Under the pieces are notes generated by a model. It was not told where the DNA came from. It did no database searches and worked only from the letters and a program-made list of their open reading frames with translations. From Acidiferrum sp963764675 (GTDB lineage: Bacteria; Acidobacteriota; Terriglobia; Acidiferrales; UBA7541): a DNA stretch of 64,000 nucleotides. Numbering within the stretch: position 1 is the stretch's first letter; every line of letters starts with the position of its first letter. The stretch lies in contig CAVXTQ010000003.1 of assembly GCA_963764675.1 (NCBI GenBank), positions 1-64,000 of the forward strand, written 5' to 3'. The position numbers were made by a program, and so were the translations under genes. Of this stretch, positions 34,812 to 43,865 are shown piece after piece.

Positions 34812-37220
34812 TTAAATATCCAGATTCACGACTTCGAGCGCGTTCTCTTCGATGAATTTGCGGCGCGCTTCGACGTTTTCGCCCATCAACGTGGTGAAAA
34901 TATCCTCGGCGGCGACCGCGTCCTCGAGCTTCACCTGTAACAAAGTGCGCGTGTCCGCGTTCATGGTCGTTTCCCAGAGCTGCTCGGCATTCATTTCGCC
35001 GAGGCCTTTGAATCGCGTGATGGTGAAATCTTTTTTGGCGTCTTCGACGACGTAGTTCAAGACGTCTTGCGCTTTTTCTTTAGTGATCTTGGTGCCGTTG
35101 TTGGTGACGATGAACGGTGGCTTGTTGAACTCTTCTATCTGCTTCGCGAGCGAGCGCAACCGCTTGTATTCCGCCGTCGAAGCCAGCGCCCAATTGATTT
35201 TCTGGCTGTGCGGCGGGCCGAACTGAATTTCGTACAAGCTGTGCTCTTCGTCGAACACGACTTTGCCTTCGAGTTTCAGCTTGGCTTTGTCCACTTCCTT
35301 TAGAAGCTTTTCGAGCGTCTTCTTTTCTTCGAAGTCGGTTTTCTTTTCGAGGCCGCTCTCGGCTACCAGCTCCACAAGGCCCGGCTCGCGCAGCCGGCGG
35401 CCCAGTTTCGCCGCGGCCGCTTCGTACTCCTGCACGTTCAGCAAGAATTTGGTCAACACCGCTCCTTCGAGCGACACGCCTTCCTTGGCTTTCACCACGT
35501 GATCTTCCGTGGCGCGCTTCATTAGCTCGTGCGCGAAATCGTTCTCATCGCGGATGTACCGCTCGCTCTTCCCCCGCTTGACGCGATAGAGCGGTGGTTG
35601 CGCGATATAGATGTGACCGCGCTCGATGAGTTCCTTCATGTGGCGGAAGAAAAAAGTCAGCAGCAGCGTGCGGATGTGACTCCCGTCCACGTCCGCGTCG
35701 GTCATCAGAATGATTTTGTGGTAGCGCAGCTTGCCGGCGTCGAAATCGTCTTTGCCGATGCCGGTGCCGAGCGCGGTGATGATGGCGCGAATTTCTTCGT
35801 GGCCGAGCATCTTGTCGTAGCGCGCTTTCTCGACGTTGAGGATCTTGCCCTTCAGCGGCAGGATCGCTTGTGATTTGCGATCGCGACCCATCTTAGCCGA
35901 GCCGCCAGCCGATTCGCCCTCAACCACAAACAATTCGCATCGCGAGGGATCGCGCTCTTGGCAGTCGGCCAGTTTGCCCGGCAAGCCGCTGGAATCCATG
36001 GCGGACTTGCGGCGCGTCAACTCGCGCGCCTTGCGAGCCGCTTCGCGCGCGCGGGCGGCCTCTATACACTTGCCGATGATGCGGCGCGCCACGGTGGAGT
36101 GCTTGTCGAACCATTCGCCAAGCCTCTCGTTGACGAGTTGTTCGACGTCGCCCTTGATGTCGCTGTTCAGCTTCCCTTTGGTCTGCCCTTCAAACTGCGG
36201 CTGCGGGAGGCGCACGCTGACGACCGCAACAAGACCCTCGCGAACATCGTCGCCCGTAATGGTCACTTCATCTTTCTGCTCTTTCAACATTCCGGCCGAG
36301 GACGCGAAATTATTGATCGTGCGCGTGAGCGAAGAACGGAAGCCGGAAAGATGTGTGCCGCCGTCAACGGTATTGATCGTATTCGCGAAGGCAAAGACGT
36401 TCTCGCCGTAGCTATCGTTGTATTGCAGGGCAATTTCGATTTCGACGGTACCGCGCTTGCCCTCGATATAAATCGGCGAATCGTGCAGCGTCGTTTTTCC
36501 CCGGTTCAGGTGCTTAACGAATTCGGCGATGCCGCCGGTGAACCGGAATTCCGCGGTCTTCTCAGTGCGCTCATCGGTGAGAGTGATCTTCAGCCCTTTG
36601 TTCAGGAAGGCGAGCTCGCGCAGCCGTTGCGCCAGGGTGTCGAAGCTGTAGACGGTCTTTTCAAAGATGGATGGATCGGGATGAAACGTTACTTTCGTTC
36701 CGGTTTTGCGGGTCTTGCCAGTCTGCTTCAATTTCGAGGTGGGCTTGCCTTTTTCGTAGGTCTGTTCCCACACGGCGCCATCGCGCGAGATTTCGAGCTC
36801 CAGCCAGTCGGCAAGGGCGTTCACCACCGAGACGCCGACACCATGCAAGCCACCAGAAACTTTGTAGGTGTCGCTGTCGAACTTGCCGCCGGCGTGGAGC
36901 ACCGTGAGCACAACTTCGGCTGCAGGACGCTTCTCGGTCGCGTGCATGTCCACAGGAATCCCGCGGCCGTTGTCCACCACGGTGACGGAATCGTCGGCAT
37001 GCACGGTGACGTTGATTTCGTCGGCGTACCCACCCATGGCTTCGTCGACCGAGTTGTCCACCACTTCCCAGACGAGATGATGTAGGCCCATGTCGCCGGT
37101 CGAGCCGATGTACATCGCAGGACGCAGGCGCACCGCTTCGAGGCCGGCGAGCACTTTGATGGATTTCGCGTCGTACTTGTGGCCCGGCGCTGCGCCGGAA
37201 ATCTCTTCTTTATCGCCCAT
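34812..37220 (-). CDS. gyrB: DNA gyrase subunit B
   Basis: 802 aa. GHKL ATPase domain (LRPAMYIGSTGDMGLHHLVW, VVDNSVDEAMGG, VVDNGRGIPVD, GLHGVGVSVVNAL), transducer, then Toprim domain (VVEGESAGGSAKMGRDRKSQ, MTDADVDGSHIRTLLLTFF) and GLGEMNAEQLWETTM. GAGGAGA precedes ATG 37218-37220. ATP-driven partner of GyrA. First gene of gyrB-orf-gyrA-ldh on the minus strand. Confidence 0.97.
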   Translation of the reverse strand: MGDKEEISGAAPGHKYDAKSIKVLAGLEAVRLRPAMYIGSTGDMGLHHLVWEVVDNSVDEAMGGYADEINVTVHADDSVTVVDNGRGIPVDMHATEKRPAAEVVLTVLHAGGKFDSDTYKVSGGLHGVGVSVVNALADWLELEISRDGAVWEQTYEKGKPTSKLKQTGKTRKTGTKVTFHPDPSIFEKTVYSFDTLAQRLRELAFLNKGLKITLTDERTEKTAEFRFTGGIAEFVKHLNRGKTTLHDSPIYIEGKRGTVEIEIALQYNDSYGENVFAFANTINTVDGGTHLSGFRSSLTRTINNFASSAGMLKEQKDEVTITGDDVREGLVAVVSVRLPQPQFEGQTKGKLNSDIKGDVEQLVNERLGEWFDKHSTVARRIIGKCIEAARAREAARKARELTRRKSAMDSSGLPGKLADCQERDPSRCELFVVEGESAGGSAKMGRDRKSQAILPLKGKILNVEKARYDKMLGHEEIRAIITALGTGIGKDDFDAGKLRYHKIILMTDADVDGSHIRTLLLTFFFRHMKELIERGHIYIAQPPLYRVKRGKSERYIRDENDFAHELMKRATEDHVVKAKEGVSLEGAVLTKFLLNVQEYEAAAAKLGRRLREPGLVELVAESGLEKKTDFEEKKTLEKLLKEVDKAKLKLEGKVVFDEEHSLYEIQFGPPHSQKINWALASTAEYKRLRSLAKQIEEFNKPPFIVTNNGTKITKEKAQDVLNYVVEDAKKDFTITRFKGLGEMNAEQLWETTMNADTRTLLQVKLEDAVAAEDIFTTLMGENVEARRKFIEENALEVVNLDI

Positions 37221-37704
37221 GCATTCTCCTCAGAAAACTGTGAGGCCGCGCTACGGCTCAGGCCAGACGCGCGGCGCGCGTTTGAGAAAACGCCATGCGG
37301 CTGCTCACAAAACAAAACCCGAAAACGAATTTCTAATCGAGGGAAGGCGTGCTTGCGGACTTGTCCGTACGTCGCCTTACCCTTTGATCCCGATCGCAAG
37401 CGACCGGAACTCGTAGGGTTCCTGCTCCATCCCGTCTCGCGCAGCGAGACGTGGCGAAGACTTCTTTACTCCAAGGACCGAAGTCCGAGAAGTTTCACTC
37501 CAAGCGCTGCAGCCAAAAGCTCCTGGCACGGAGCCGAAATTGCCGGCTGTCTTTGCTTGGCGGACGTGCCCCGATTGCTCAGGGCGGGCCGATTCGGAGG
37601 AAACCAACTGCGAAACAACTACGCAGCTATTTTAGCGGATTTGTGGCTTCTACTCAAGCCAAAAGATACTCCGGGACGGAGTTAACAGGGCCAAAATCAT
37701 AGAG
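37221..37704. other. intergenic region upstream of gyrB
   Basis: About 480 bp with no supportable gene. It holds a perfect 7-bp stem GTCTCGC-GCA-GCGAGAC around 37434-37450. It must contain the gyrB promoter (minus strand), but I could not pick a convincing -35/-10 pair. Confidence 0.5.
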
Positions 37705-38274
37705 TTACAGGTGGGGCCGATGACTTTTCTGAGGATGCACTTGCTTCAGCGAAGTGTGGAATCCAATTCCCAATCCAGGCTTGGCCGGGGGCTCCAGCAT
37801 TTGCTTGATCGCGCTGAAAACGATCTCGAACTTGGCATCGTAGCGGCGTTCCATTTGCTCGATCTTCTTCCGCAGTTCCTCGTGCGTGGCCACCGCCCGG
37901 CGCAACTGCACGAAGGCACGCATGATCTGTATGTTGACACGAACCGCTCGCCGACTGCGCAGCACGCTCGACAGCATGGCTACGCCCTGCTCGGTGAAGG
38001 CGTATGGCAGAAATCTGCGTCCGCCCCTGCTTGCGCCATTTGATATGCCAGTTTGGCATATCAAACCGGAACTCTCACGTGAGCGCAACCGAAACATGAA
38101 ATCCAGCGGAAAACGGTCGCGATTGCGGAGTACGGCGCGGTTCAAGTGGGACGTGCTGACGCCGTAAAGGCTTGCCAGATCCGCGTCGAGCAGGACGCGT
38201 GATGCGCGGATCAAATAAATCTTGCTGGCAATCAGCGTGCTGGGGACGATGGCTCTTGCTGCCGAGGATGCCAT
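37705..38274 (-). CDS. ORF6N domain protein (phage-type DNA-binding)
   Basis: 189 aa. N-terminal ORF6N domain: KIYLIRASRVLLDADLASLY, GVSTSHLNRAVLRNRDRFPL and RRFLPYAFTEQGVAMLSSVL, then a helical C-terminal region (HEELRKKIEQMERRYDAK, likely coiled coil). ORF6N/KilA-N genes spread with phages and genomic islands and probably bind DNA; cellular copies have no defined role. GAGGG lies upstream of ATG 38272-38274. It sits between dnaN and gyrB, where many bacteria have recF. A 19-bp dyad occurs inside the gene and again upstream. Confidence 0.88.
   Translation of the reverse strand: MASSAARAIVPSTLIASKIYLIRASRVLLDADLASLYGVSTSHLNRAVLRNRDRFPLDFMFRLRSRESSGLICQTGISNGASRGGRRFLPYAFTEQGVAMLSSVLRSRRAVRVNIQIMRAFVQLRRAVATHEELRKKIEQMERRYDAKFEIVFSAIKQMLEPPAKPGLGIGFHTSLKQVHPQKSHRPHL
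38041..38069. repeat. dyad repeat, copy inside the ORF6N gene
   Basis: TGATATGCCA-GTT-TGGCATATCA is a perfect 10-bp inverted repeat. Its reverse complement matches the copy at 38447-38473 over about 28 bases with two differences. Confidence 0.75.
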
Positions 38275-38510
38275 AACGCAGCCCTCACGAAAAAATATGT
38301 TCGATATGTCCGTTACGTAGGGTAACTCTAGTGTTAGATAATCATACTATATATACACCACTGATGCCGCAAGTGTACAACTCTTTGCGGCTCGCAGATT
38401 GGTTTGTTGGGGAAGGGGTTTCCGCGCGCAGTATACGCCCTTTTTTGAGATGCCAAACTGGCATATCAAACGGAAAAGAGTCACGATGAATACGTTGGTG
38501 TCGTGACGCG
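38275..38510. promoter_or_regulatory. ORF6N upstream region, AT-rich
   Basis: 236 bp between ORF6N and dnaN. The half next to ORF6N is AT-rich (38290-38365, with TATATATA around 38349-38356) and probably holds the ORF6N promoter on the minus strand. The distal half carries the second dyad copy. No gene seen. Confidence 0.45.
38447..38473. repeat. dyad repeat, copy upstream of ORF6N
   Basis: Contains ATGCCAAACTGGCATATCA plus flanking AAACGG, shared in inverted orientation with the copy inside the gene. It lies about 40 bp past the dnaN stop and about 175 bp upstream of ORF6N. Possible operator or recombination site. Confidence 0.7.
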
Positions 38511-39623
38511 TCAGATGCGCATCGGCATGATGATATAGCGGTAGCGGTAGCTTTCGTCGGCGAGCGGGCGCATCTGTCCGGCGGACTGCTCGTCTTTCAG
38601 CTCGATGCTGATTGGGCCATCCGCCGCGGCGGCAAGAAAGTCGAGCATGTAACTCGAATTGAAACCGATGGCAATCGGATCGCCCTTATATTCCTTGTCG
38701 ATGTTTTCTTTGGCCTCGCCATACTCAGGGCTCGACGCGGAAATCTCGATGCCCTCTTTGGACACGGCGAGTTTGACGGCGTGTGAGCGCTGATCGGCAA
38801 GCTGAGAAACGCGGCGCACCGCGTCGCTCAACTCGGTGCGCTCGAGCGTGACGGTCTTGTTGTTGTCGCGGGGGAGCACAGCTTCGTAATTCGGGAATTG
38901 GCCCGTGAGAATGCGGGAAATCAGCAACCGGTGGCCGACCTGGAAAAAGAGATGGCTCTCGTCTTTGGCAAATTCGATCTGGGCTTCCGATCCCGCCGCG
39001 TTGGACAGCTTTTCCACCTCATCCATGGCCTTCTTCGGAATCAGCACTTTCATTTCGCCGTTCAAGCCCGCAAGTTTCTGATCGGTTTCGGCGAGCGCCA
39101 AGCGGTGGCCGTCGGTGGCGACCATGGCGAGCGTGTCCGGCTTCAAAATCAGCAGGCCGCCGTTTAGCGTGTAGCGAGACTCTTCCATGGAGATCGCAAA
39201 CTTGGTCTTGCCGATCAAGCTGGCCATGACTGGGGCGGAAATCTTCACCATCGTGTGCGGCATCGCGGGGAGCGCGGGGAAATTTTCTCTGGCCATGCCG
39301 ACGAGCTTGTATTTTTTCCTATCGCTGACGATCTCGACCCAATGATTCTCAAGGAGCCTGCACTTGATTTCGCCCTCAGGGAGTAAGCGCACGAGTTCGA
39401 GGAGTTTCTTAGCTGGTATCGTACCGGCGCCTTCCTTCTTCACCTGCGCTTCGCACGACGTCCGGATACTCAGCTCCAGGTCGGTCGCCGTGATGGTGAG
39501 CCGGCTGCCTTTAGCCTCCACGAGCAGATTCGATAGGATGGGAATGGTTGTTTTGCGCTCGACGACGCCCTGTGTCGTGCTGAGTTCGTTCAGCAGCGCG
39601 GACTTTGTTACGCTGAATTCCAT
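38511..39623 (-). CDS. dnaN: DNA polymerase III subunit beta (sliding clamp)
   Basis: 370 aa with three clamp domains: MEFSVTKSALLNELSTTQGV, KTTIPILSNLLVEAKGSRLT, YTLNGGLLIL, VATDGHRLALAE and the C-terminal YRYIIMPMRI. ATG 39621-39623 has GAGGAA upstream and fits the family N-terminus better than the 13-codon extension. Forms a dimeric ring that tethers polymerase III to DNA. Downstream of dnaA, separated from it by the putative origin. Confidence 0.96.
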   Translation of the reverse strand: MEFSVTKSALLNELSTTQGVVERKTTIPILSNLLVEAKGSRLTITATDLELSIRTSCEAQVKKEGAGTIPAKKLLELVRLLPEGEIKCRLLENHWVEIVSDRKKYKLVGMARENFPALPAMPHTMVKISAPVMASLIGKTKFAISMEESRYTLNGGLLILKPDTLAMVATDGHRLALAETDQKLAGLNGEMKVLIPKKAMDEVEKLSNAAGSEAQIEFAKDESHLFFQVGHRLLISRILTGQFPNYEAVLPRDNNKTVTLERTELSDAVRRVSQLADQRSHAVKLAVSKEGIEISASSPEYGEAKENIDKEYKGDPIAIGFNSSYMLDFLAAAADGPISIELKDEQSAGQMRPLADESYRYRYIIMPMRI

Positions 39624-40196
39624 CGATTGATGTTCCTCGCGTGCGGTTCCTGGTGCGGTCATTTTTTGGTCAGTCCTCGCTCAGCGACTGGGACTAGCCG
39701 CTTTGTGCTGCTGCGGTACTTTACTCGTTTTTACCCAAAGTATAAAGCCCGTCAAGCTTACGAGACTGTGGAAATGCAGCAGCCCATTGCTCGAGACAAC
39801 ACCGGCCGAAGACCATTGAGTGGGTTCTGAATTTTTTGCAACAAACTATCACCACAAAAAGAAGGTTTCTAAAAATTTAGATTCTATAAAGCTTGTTGTT
39901 GTGATGATTGCTGTGGAAACGTGGAAAGCGCGGCAACCAGCATGCTGTGTGTCGTATAGCGCCGCGGTGTGTGAGTGGCGAATTGTGAGAACAGTGGAAA
40001 ATTCGGTGCCAGGAGGATGATCTGAGTGTGAAAGACAAATCTATACACCATCGTCAACACGAAATCCGCAAGTTTCGCAAGGGTTGTCCACAGGTTTCAG
40101 TGACCACACTTTAGGCTGGGGCGAGTCGGCGCTGCGGCCAGGCCAATAGCCGCTAACAATTGTGCGTAGCTTTATTTCATATGAAACGAACTGAGA
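39624..40196. other. oriC: putative chromosomal replication origin (oriC), dnaA-dnaN interval
   Basis: About 570 bp without a gene, between dnaA and dnaN. It contains exact TGTGGAAA (minus-strand TTTCCACA) at 39767-39774 and 39912-39919 and near matches at 39920-39927 and 39993-40000. TTGTCCACA, one base from the E. coli DnaA box, is at 40084-40092. An AT-rich stretch at about 39829-39900 could be the unwinding element. Gene context and box clustering support an origin; GC skew was not computed. Confidence 0.65.
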
Positions 40197-41558
40197 TTAC
40201 TGCAGTGCGTCCATCAGGCGCGTAATGGTGCGGTTGAGCTCTTTGTCGGAGCGGCGCATCTCTTCGATCTTGTTGATGGAATGGAGCACGGTGGTGTGGT
40301 GCTTGCCGCCGAATTGGCGGCCAATTTCAGGAAGCGACGCGGTGGTGAGCTGCTTGACGATGTACATCGCCACCTGGCGCGGGAACGCGATCGCTCGAGT
40401 GTTGCTGCGAACCTTGAGATCTTGCTCGCGCAGATTGAAGTGTTCGCTCACCCGCTTTTGAATCAGGTCGATGGTGACACGCTTTTCTTGTGACGCAATG
40501 ATGTTGCGCAACACTTGCTGCGCCGTGGCCAAGGAGATCGAAGCGCCGGTGAGCGATGCGTAAGCCATCAAACGCGTCAGCGCGCCCTCGAGTTCGCGCA
40601 CGTTGGACTTGATAGCGCGCGCGATGTACTCGGCGACTTCATCCGGCAGCGGGAAGCGGTCGTTCTCCGCTTTTTTCTGGAGAATAGCGATCTTTGTCTC
40701 CAGGTCTGGCGGCTGGATGTCCGCGATGAGTCCCCACTCGAAGCGCGAGCGCAGTCGTTCCTCGATCGAATTGATGTCCTTGGGCAGGCAGTCCGAGGAA
40801 ATTACGATTTGCTTTTGCTGCTCGTAAAGCGCGTTAAACGTGTGGAAAAACTCTTCCTGCGTTCGCTCCTTGCCAGCGATGAACTGGATGTCGTCCACCA
40901 GAAGCACGTCAACGGTGTGGAACCGGTCGCGAAAACTGATCATGCGATCGAAACGCAGCGAGTTGATGACCTCGATGGTAAATTTCTCCGCGCTAACGTA
41001 GCTCAGCCGCATCGCCGGATTCCGCTTCTTGATGGTGTGGCCGATGGCGTGCATCAAGTGCGTCTTGCCCATGCCCACTCCGCCGTAAAGGAACAGTGGG
41101 TTGTATGATTTCGAAGGCTGCTCGGCCACCGCGCGCGATGCGGCGTGCGCGAATTCGTTGGACTTGCCGACCACGAAGGAATCGAAGGTGTAGCGCAGAT
41201 TCAGTTGATGATCGCTGCTCTCGAAGTCCAGCTTGGATTGCTTCGAGGGATTCGCGGCAGGCGCGACGGCGGGCACCGGCTCTTCTTCTGTGCAAACGTA
41301 CTGCACGCGTGTGTTTGGCGTGCCGATTTCGTGAAAGACGGCCTTGACGATTTCGCCGTAGGTGCGCGTCAAGACTTGCCGGAAAACTGCGCTAGGAATC
41401 TGTACAAAGAGAGTCTCGCCCTCGGCGCGGCTGAGGCGCGTGGGCTGAAACCAAGTGGTGTAGGTGTTGATGCTGACACGGGACTTGACGTGCTCGAGAA
41501 ACTTGTCCCAAGAATTGGCGGCGTCGCGTTCCCGCCCGGTTTGGATTGCAGTCGTCAT
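40197..41558 (-). CDS. dnaA: chromosomal replication initiator protein DnaA
   Basis: About 453 aa. Domain I (WDKFLEHVKSRVSINTYTTW), linker, AAA+ domain with Walker A GGVGMGKTHLMHAIG, Walker B LLVDDIQFIAGK and arginine-finger region, and domain IV ending FGGKHHTTVLHSINKI. The signature helix has KHHTT where E. coli has RDHTT, changing a base-contacting Asp to His. Start ATG 41556-41558 preferred by homology length; ATG 41583-41585 is possible and neither has a good Shine-Dalgarno. ATP-bound DnaA opens the origin. Confidence 0.95.
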   Translation of the reverse strand: MTTAIQTGRERDAANSWDKFLEHVKSRVSINTYTTWFQPTRLSRAEGETLFVQIPSAVFRQVLTRTYGEIVKAVFHEIGTPNTRVQYVCTEEEPVPAVAPAANPSKQSKLDFESSDHQLNLRYTFDSFVVGKSNEFAHAASRAVAEQPSKSYNPLFLYGGVGMGKTHLMHAIGHTIKKRNPAMRLSYVSAEKFTIEVINSLRFDRMISFRDRFHTVDVLLVDDIQFIAGKERTQEEFFHTFNALYEQQKQIVISSDCLPKDINSIEERLRSRFEWGLIADIQPPDLETKIAILQKKAENDRFPLPDEVAEYIARAIKSNVRELEGALTRLMAYASLTGASISLATAQQVLRNIIASQEKRVTIDLIQKRVSEHFNLREQDLKVRSNTRAIAFPRQVAMYIVKQLTTASLPEIGRQFGGKHHTTVLHSINKIEEMRRSDKELNRTITRLMDALQ

Positions 41559-41955
41559 CGCAAGAGAAAAGCGGACCCATGCCATTTCCACAGATGTGAA
41601 AAAGCTGTGGAAAGCAGGCCTATCTCAACTTTCTTTAGACTTCGGGGTTCTACCCTCGCTGGAATGTGTTCGCGTGCCCCTGTTGCCCCGCGCGCGGTCC
41701 GGCTAGAGTCACCAGCCAACGCACCGCCCTTCTGAGACAGCGCGGGATTGTCGCCGATTGGTGCGTACCAGGCAAGCGAAAAGTGTGCGAAGGCTCTGAG
41801 CAGCGTTCACACCTGCTGCACAGTTTTTCCACAAGCACCAAAAGTGTGCAATTGCCTCGCGGTGGTGCGATTTGAAAGGGAATTTAACCAAAAATTTGCC
41901 CGCGAGAAAAATCGAGGCCTCGCCATAGGGAAAAAGCGCCTGAGGAAAACTCCTA
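41559..41955. promoter_or_regulatory. dnaA upstream region with DnaA-box-like repeats
   Basis: About 400 bp with no gene. Three exact TTTCCACA octamers: 41585-41592 (plus), 41606-41613 (minus) and 41826-41833 (plus, within TTTTTCCACA). They may be an autoregulatory dnaA promoter or the second half of a bipartite origin. A promoter could not be fixed. Confidence 0.6.
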
Positions 41956-42969
41956 TTACGGTGAACTTTTTTTGTCGGGCCGATCGAATTCGTAGATGCC
42001 GAGAGGGTCGCTGCCAATGAGCAGGCGATCCGGATCGATAAGAATTGTGCTCGCTTCCAGGCGGGCGCCTTCCGGCGTGTAGAGTTGGTAGCTCGCGCGG
42101 CGATTGCCTTCCTTGTCGAAACGGAGGAGCGTGTTGCCCACGGCCATCCACACCTCGCCTTTTGCGCGATCGATTCCCACCGCGGTGAGCACGCGCTTGA
42201 AGGTCGGCGTCTTCTGGTGCTTTTCCTGCCGCAGAATCTCGCGGCGGACGGCCTGCGCCTCGGAGGCCGCTTCGAGCGCGGTGTATTGAATGTCCTGACC
42301 CAAACCATAGCCGTTGCGGTCGTACTGGCGCACGGTCGGCTCCGGCGTATAGGCAAACGCGTAGTAGAGATGGTTCTGCGCGTCCGTCGCCAACTGCCCA
42401 ATGTTCAGGAAGCGATTCAGATCCTCTCGTTCTGAGATTTGCTCGGGATCGCCGAACTCGCGGACGTCCCGGCCGTTCTTATCGAAAACAATGACGAGAT
42501 GTGGCTCGCGCAACGTCGCCACGGCGACTTCGCCTTCGCCAAGAGCGGCAATCGACAGGGGCGAAGGAACGGGGATCGATCGCATCAGCGTGCCGTCGGG
42601 TCCCCAAACCTGGATGTCATTGGCGCCGCGGTCCGCAACGTAGATGCGGCCCTCGGCGTCCACATCGCAATCTTCGCCGAATACGATCGCGGTGCCTTTT
42701 GCCTTACCGGCCACCGGCGACTGCGCGATCGCGAATACTTGTTTGCCTTTTGCGTCAAAAACGACCAGTCCCGGCGACGGCGAAGCGAGCACGTAGGTGC
42801 GCCCGTCAGACCCGCGCTTCACCGCCCGCAGGCCTGGTCCGATCCCAGGAAAGAGTCTCGCCTTGGCGGTCAACTCACCATCCGCCTGTGCGAAGGCGCA
42901 GCTGCCGCTGCACACTAGCAGACACAGCGCCGCCACAATTCTCAAGGTGAGACCCACCCTTTTTTGCAT
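41956..42969 (-). CDS. secreted NHL-like beta-propeller protein
   Basis: 337 aa. Signal peptide (LRIVAALCLLVCSGSCAFA), then repeated short blades (GRTYVLASPSPGLVVFDAKG, RIYVADRGANDIQVWGPDG, HLVIVFDKNGRDVREFG) typical of six-bladed NHL/SMP-30-like propellers. Ends in a charged RPDKKSSP. Function unknown. Lies upstream of the dnaA region on the minus strand. Confidence 0.78.
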   Translation of the reverse strand: MQKRVGLTLRIVAALCLLVCSGSCAFAQADGELTAKARLFPGIGPGLRAVKRGSDGRTYVLASPSPGLVVFDAKGKQVFAIAQSPVAGKAKGTAIVFGEDCDVDAEGRIYVADRGANDIQVWGPDGTLMRSIPVPSPLSIAALGEGEVAVATLREPHLVIVFDKNGRDVREFGDPEQISEREDLNRFLNIGQLATDAQNHLYYAFAYTPEPTVRQYDRNGYGLGQDIQYTALEAASEAQAVRREILRQEKHQKTPTFKRVLTAVGIDRAKGEVWMAVGNTLLRFDKEGNRRASYQLYTPEGARLEASTILIDPDRLLIGSDPLGIYEFDRPDKKSSP

Positions 42970-43061
42970 GAATCCTCAGATTACTAACTGACGTACCGGG
43001 GTTGCTCCGCGTTCCAGTCGGCAGGTTGCTTTTGGCTCGGCGTGCCCTATGCCTAAACGAA

Positions 43062-43865
43062 TCAGTCGATGCGAAAGCGCAGCCGCTCGATGGAGCGGGC
43101 GCGAAACCGTCCTGCGGCATTGCGTGGTCCGGTGGCGTCGGCCTCGATCATCACGCAGTTCATCTGCACGTCGCCAGAGGCCACCTCGAAGCGGGCGGGC
43201 AGCCCATCCAGGAAGCGCTTGAGGATGGCGTCACGGTCCATGCCGATGACGCCGTCATGGGGACCGGTCATGCCCACGTCGGTGATGAAAGCGGTACCGT
43301 TGGGCAGCACGTGCTCATCCGCGGTAGTCACGTGCGTATGGGTACCGACGACAGCGGTAACGCGGCCATCCAAATGCCAACCCATGGCGATCTTCTCGCT
43401 GGTGGTCTCAGCGTGCATATCCACCAGCACAAAGGCGACCTCCTCAGGCAGCTTAGAGAGCTCAGCGTCAGCTTTGCGAAACGGGTCATCAATCGCCGGC
43501 AAAAAGACGCGCCCTTGCAGGCTCAGGACCGCGTATTTCACACCGTTCTTCGCCGTGCCCACGAATAGCCCGCTCCCCGGATTCCCTTCCGGGAAGTTGC
43601 CGGGCCTCAGGAGACGAGGCTGATGAGGCATGTATTCCAAGATTTCCTTGCGATCCCAGCTGTGGTTCCCTCCCGTCAGGACGTCGATGCCCATCCTGAG
43701 GAGCTCGTCCGCCAGACGGGGAGTAATCCCGAACCCGGAAGCGGAGTTTTCGCCGTTGGCGATCACCAAGTCGATCTGGCGCTGCGCGACTATGTCGGCC
43801 AGGCGGTCCTGAACGATCTGCCGGCCCGGCGAACCAACAATGTCTCCGATGAATAGCGTGCGCAT
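43062..43865 (-). CDS. ymdB: YmdB-family metallophosphoesterase (TIGR00282)
   Basis: 267 aa. The di-metal site is complete: Asp8 (FIGDIVGSPGR), Glu39/Asn40 (NGENSASG), Asn67/His68 (GGNHSWD), His151 (MHAE), His176 and His178 (GTHTHV). B. subtilis YmdB hydrolyses 2',3'-cyclic nucleotides and affects biofilm and RNA turnover. Usual partner rny is not next to it. Upstream lies the structured-RNA candidate. Confidence 0.93.
   Translation of the reverse strand: MRTLFIGDIVGSPGRQIVQDRLADIVAQRQIDLVIANGENSASGFGITPRLADELLRMGIDVLTGGNHSWDRKEILEYMPHQPRLLRPGNFPEGNPGSGLFVGTAKNGVKYAVLSLQGRVFLPAIDDPFRKADAELSKLPEEVAFVLVDMHAETTSEKIAMGWHLDGRVTAVVGTHTHVTTADEHVLPNGTAFITDVGMTGPHDGVIGMDRDAILKRFLDGLPARFEVASGDVQMNCVMIEADATGPRNAAGRFRARSIERLRFRID

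Noticed and set aside
33297..34940. Plus-strand 547-aa ORF across gyrA
   Set aside because: Antisense shadow of gyrA and the small orf; the composition is His/Arg/Asp-rich low-complexity typical of opposite-strand GC-rich frames.
35958..37085. Plus-strand 375-aa ORF across gyrB
   Set aside because: Antisense to the well-conserved gyrB; no domain or ribosome site.
37434..37450. Short hairpin GTCTCGC-GCA-GCGAGAC as a terminator
   Set aside because: No T-run follows on either strand; noted only as structure in the gyrB upstream region.
38447..38473. Second dyad copy as the dnaN terminator
   Set aside because: On the minus strand the stem is followed by A residues, not T, so it does not fit a rho-independent terminator.
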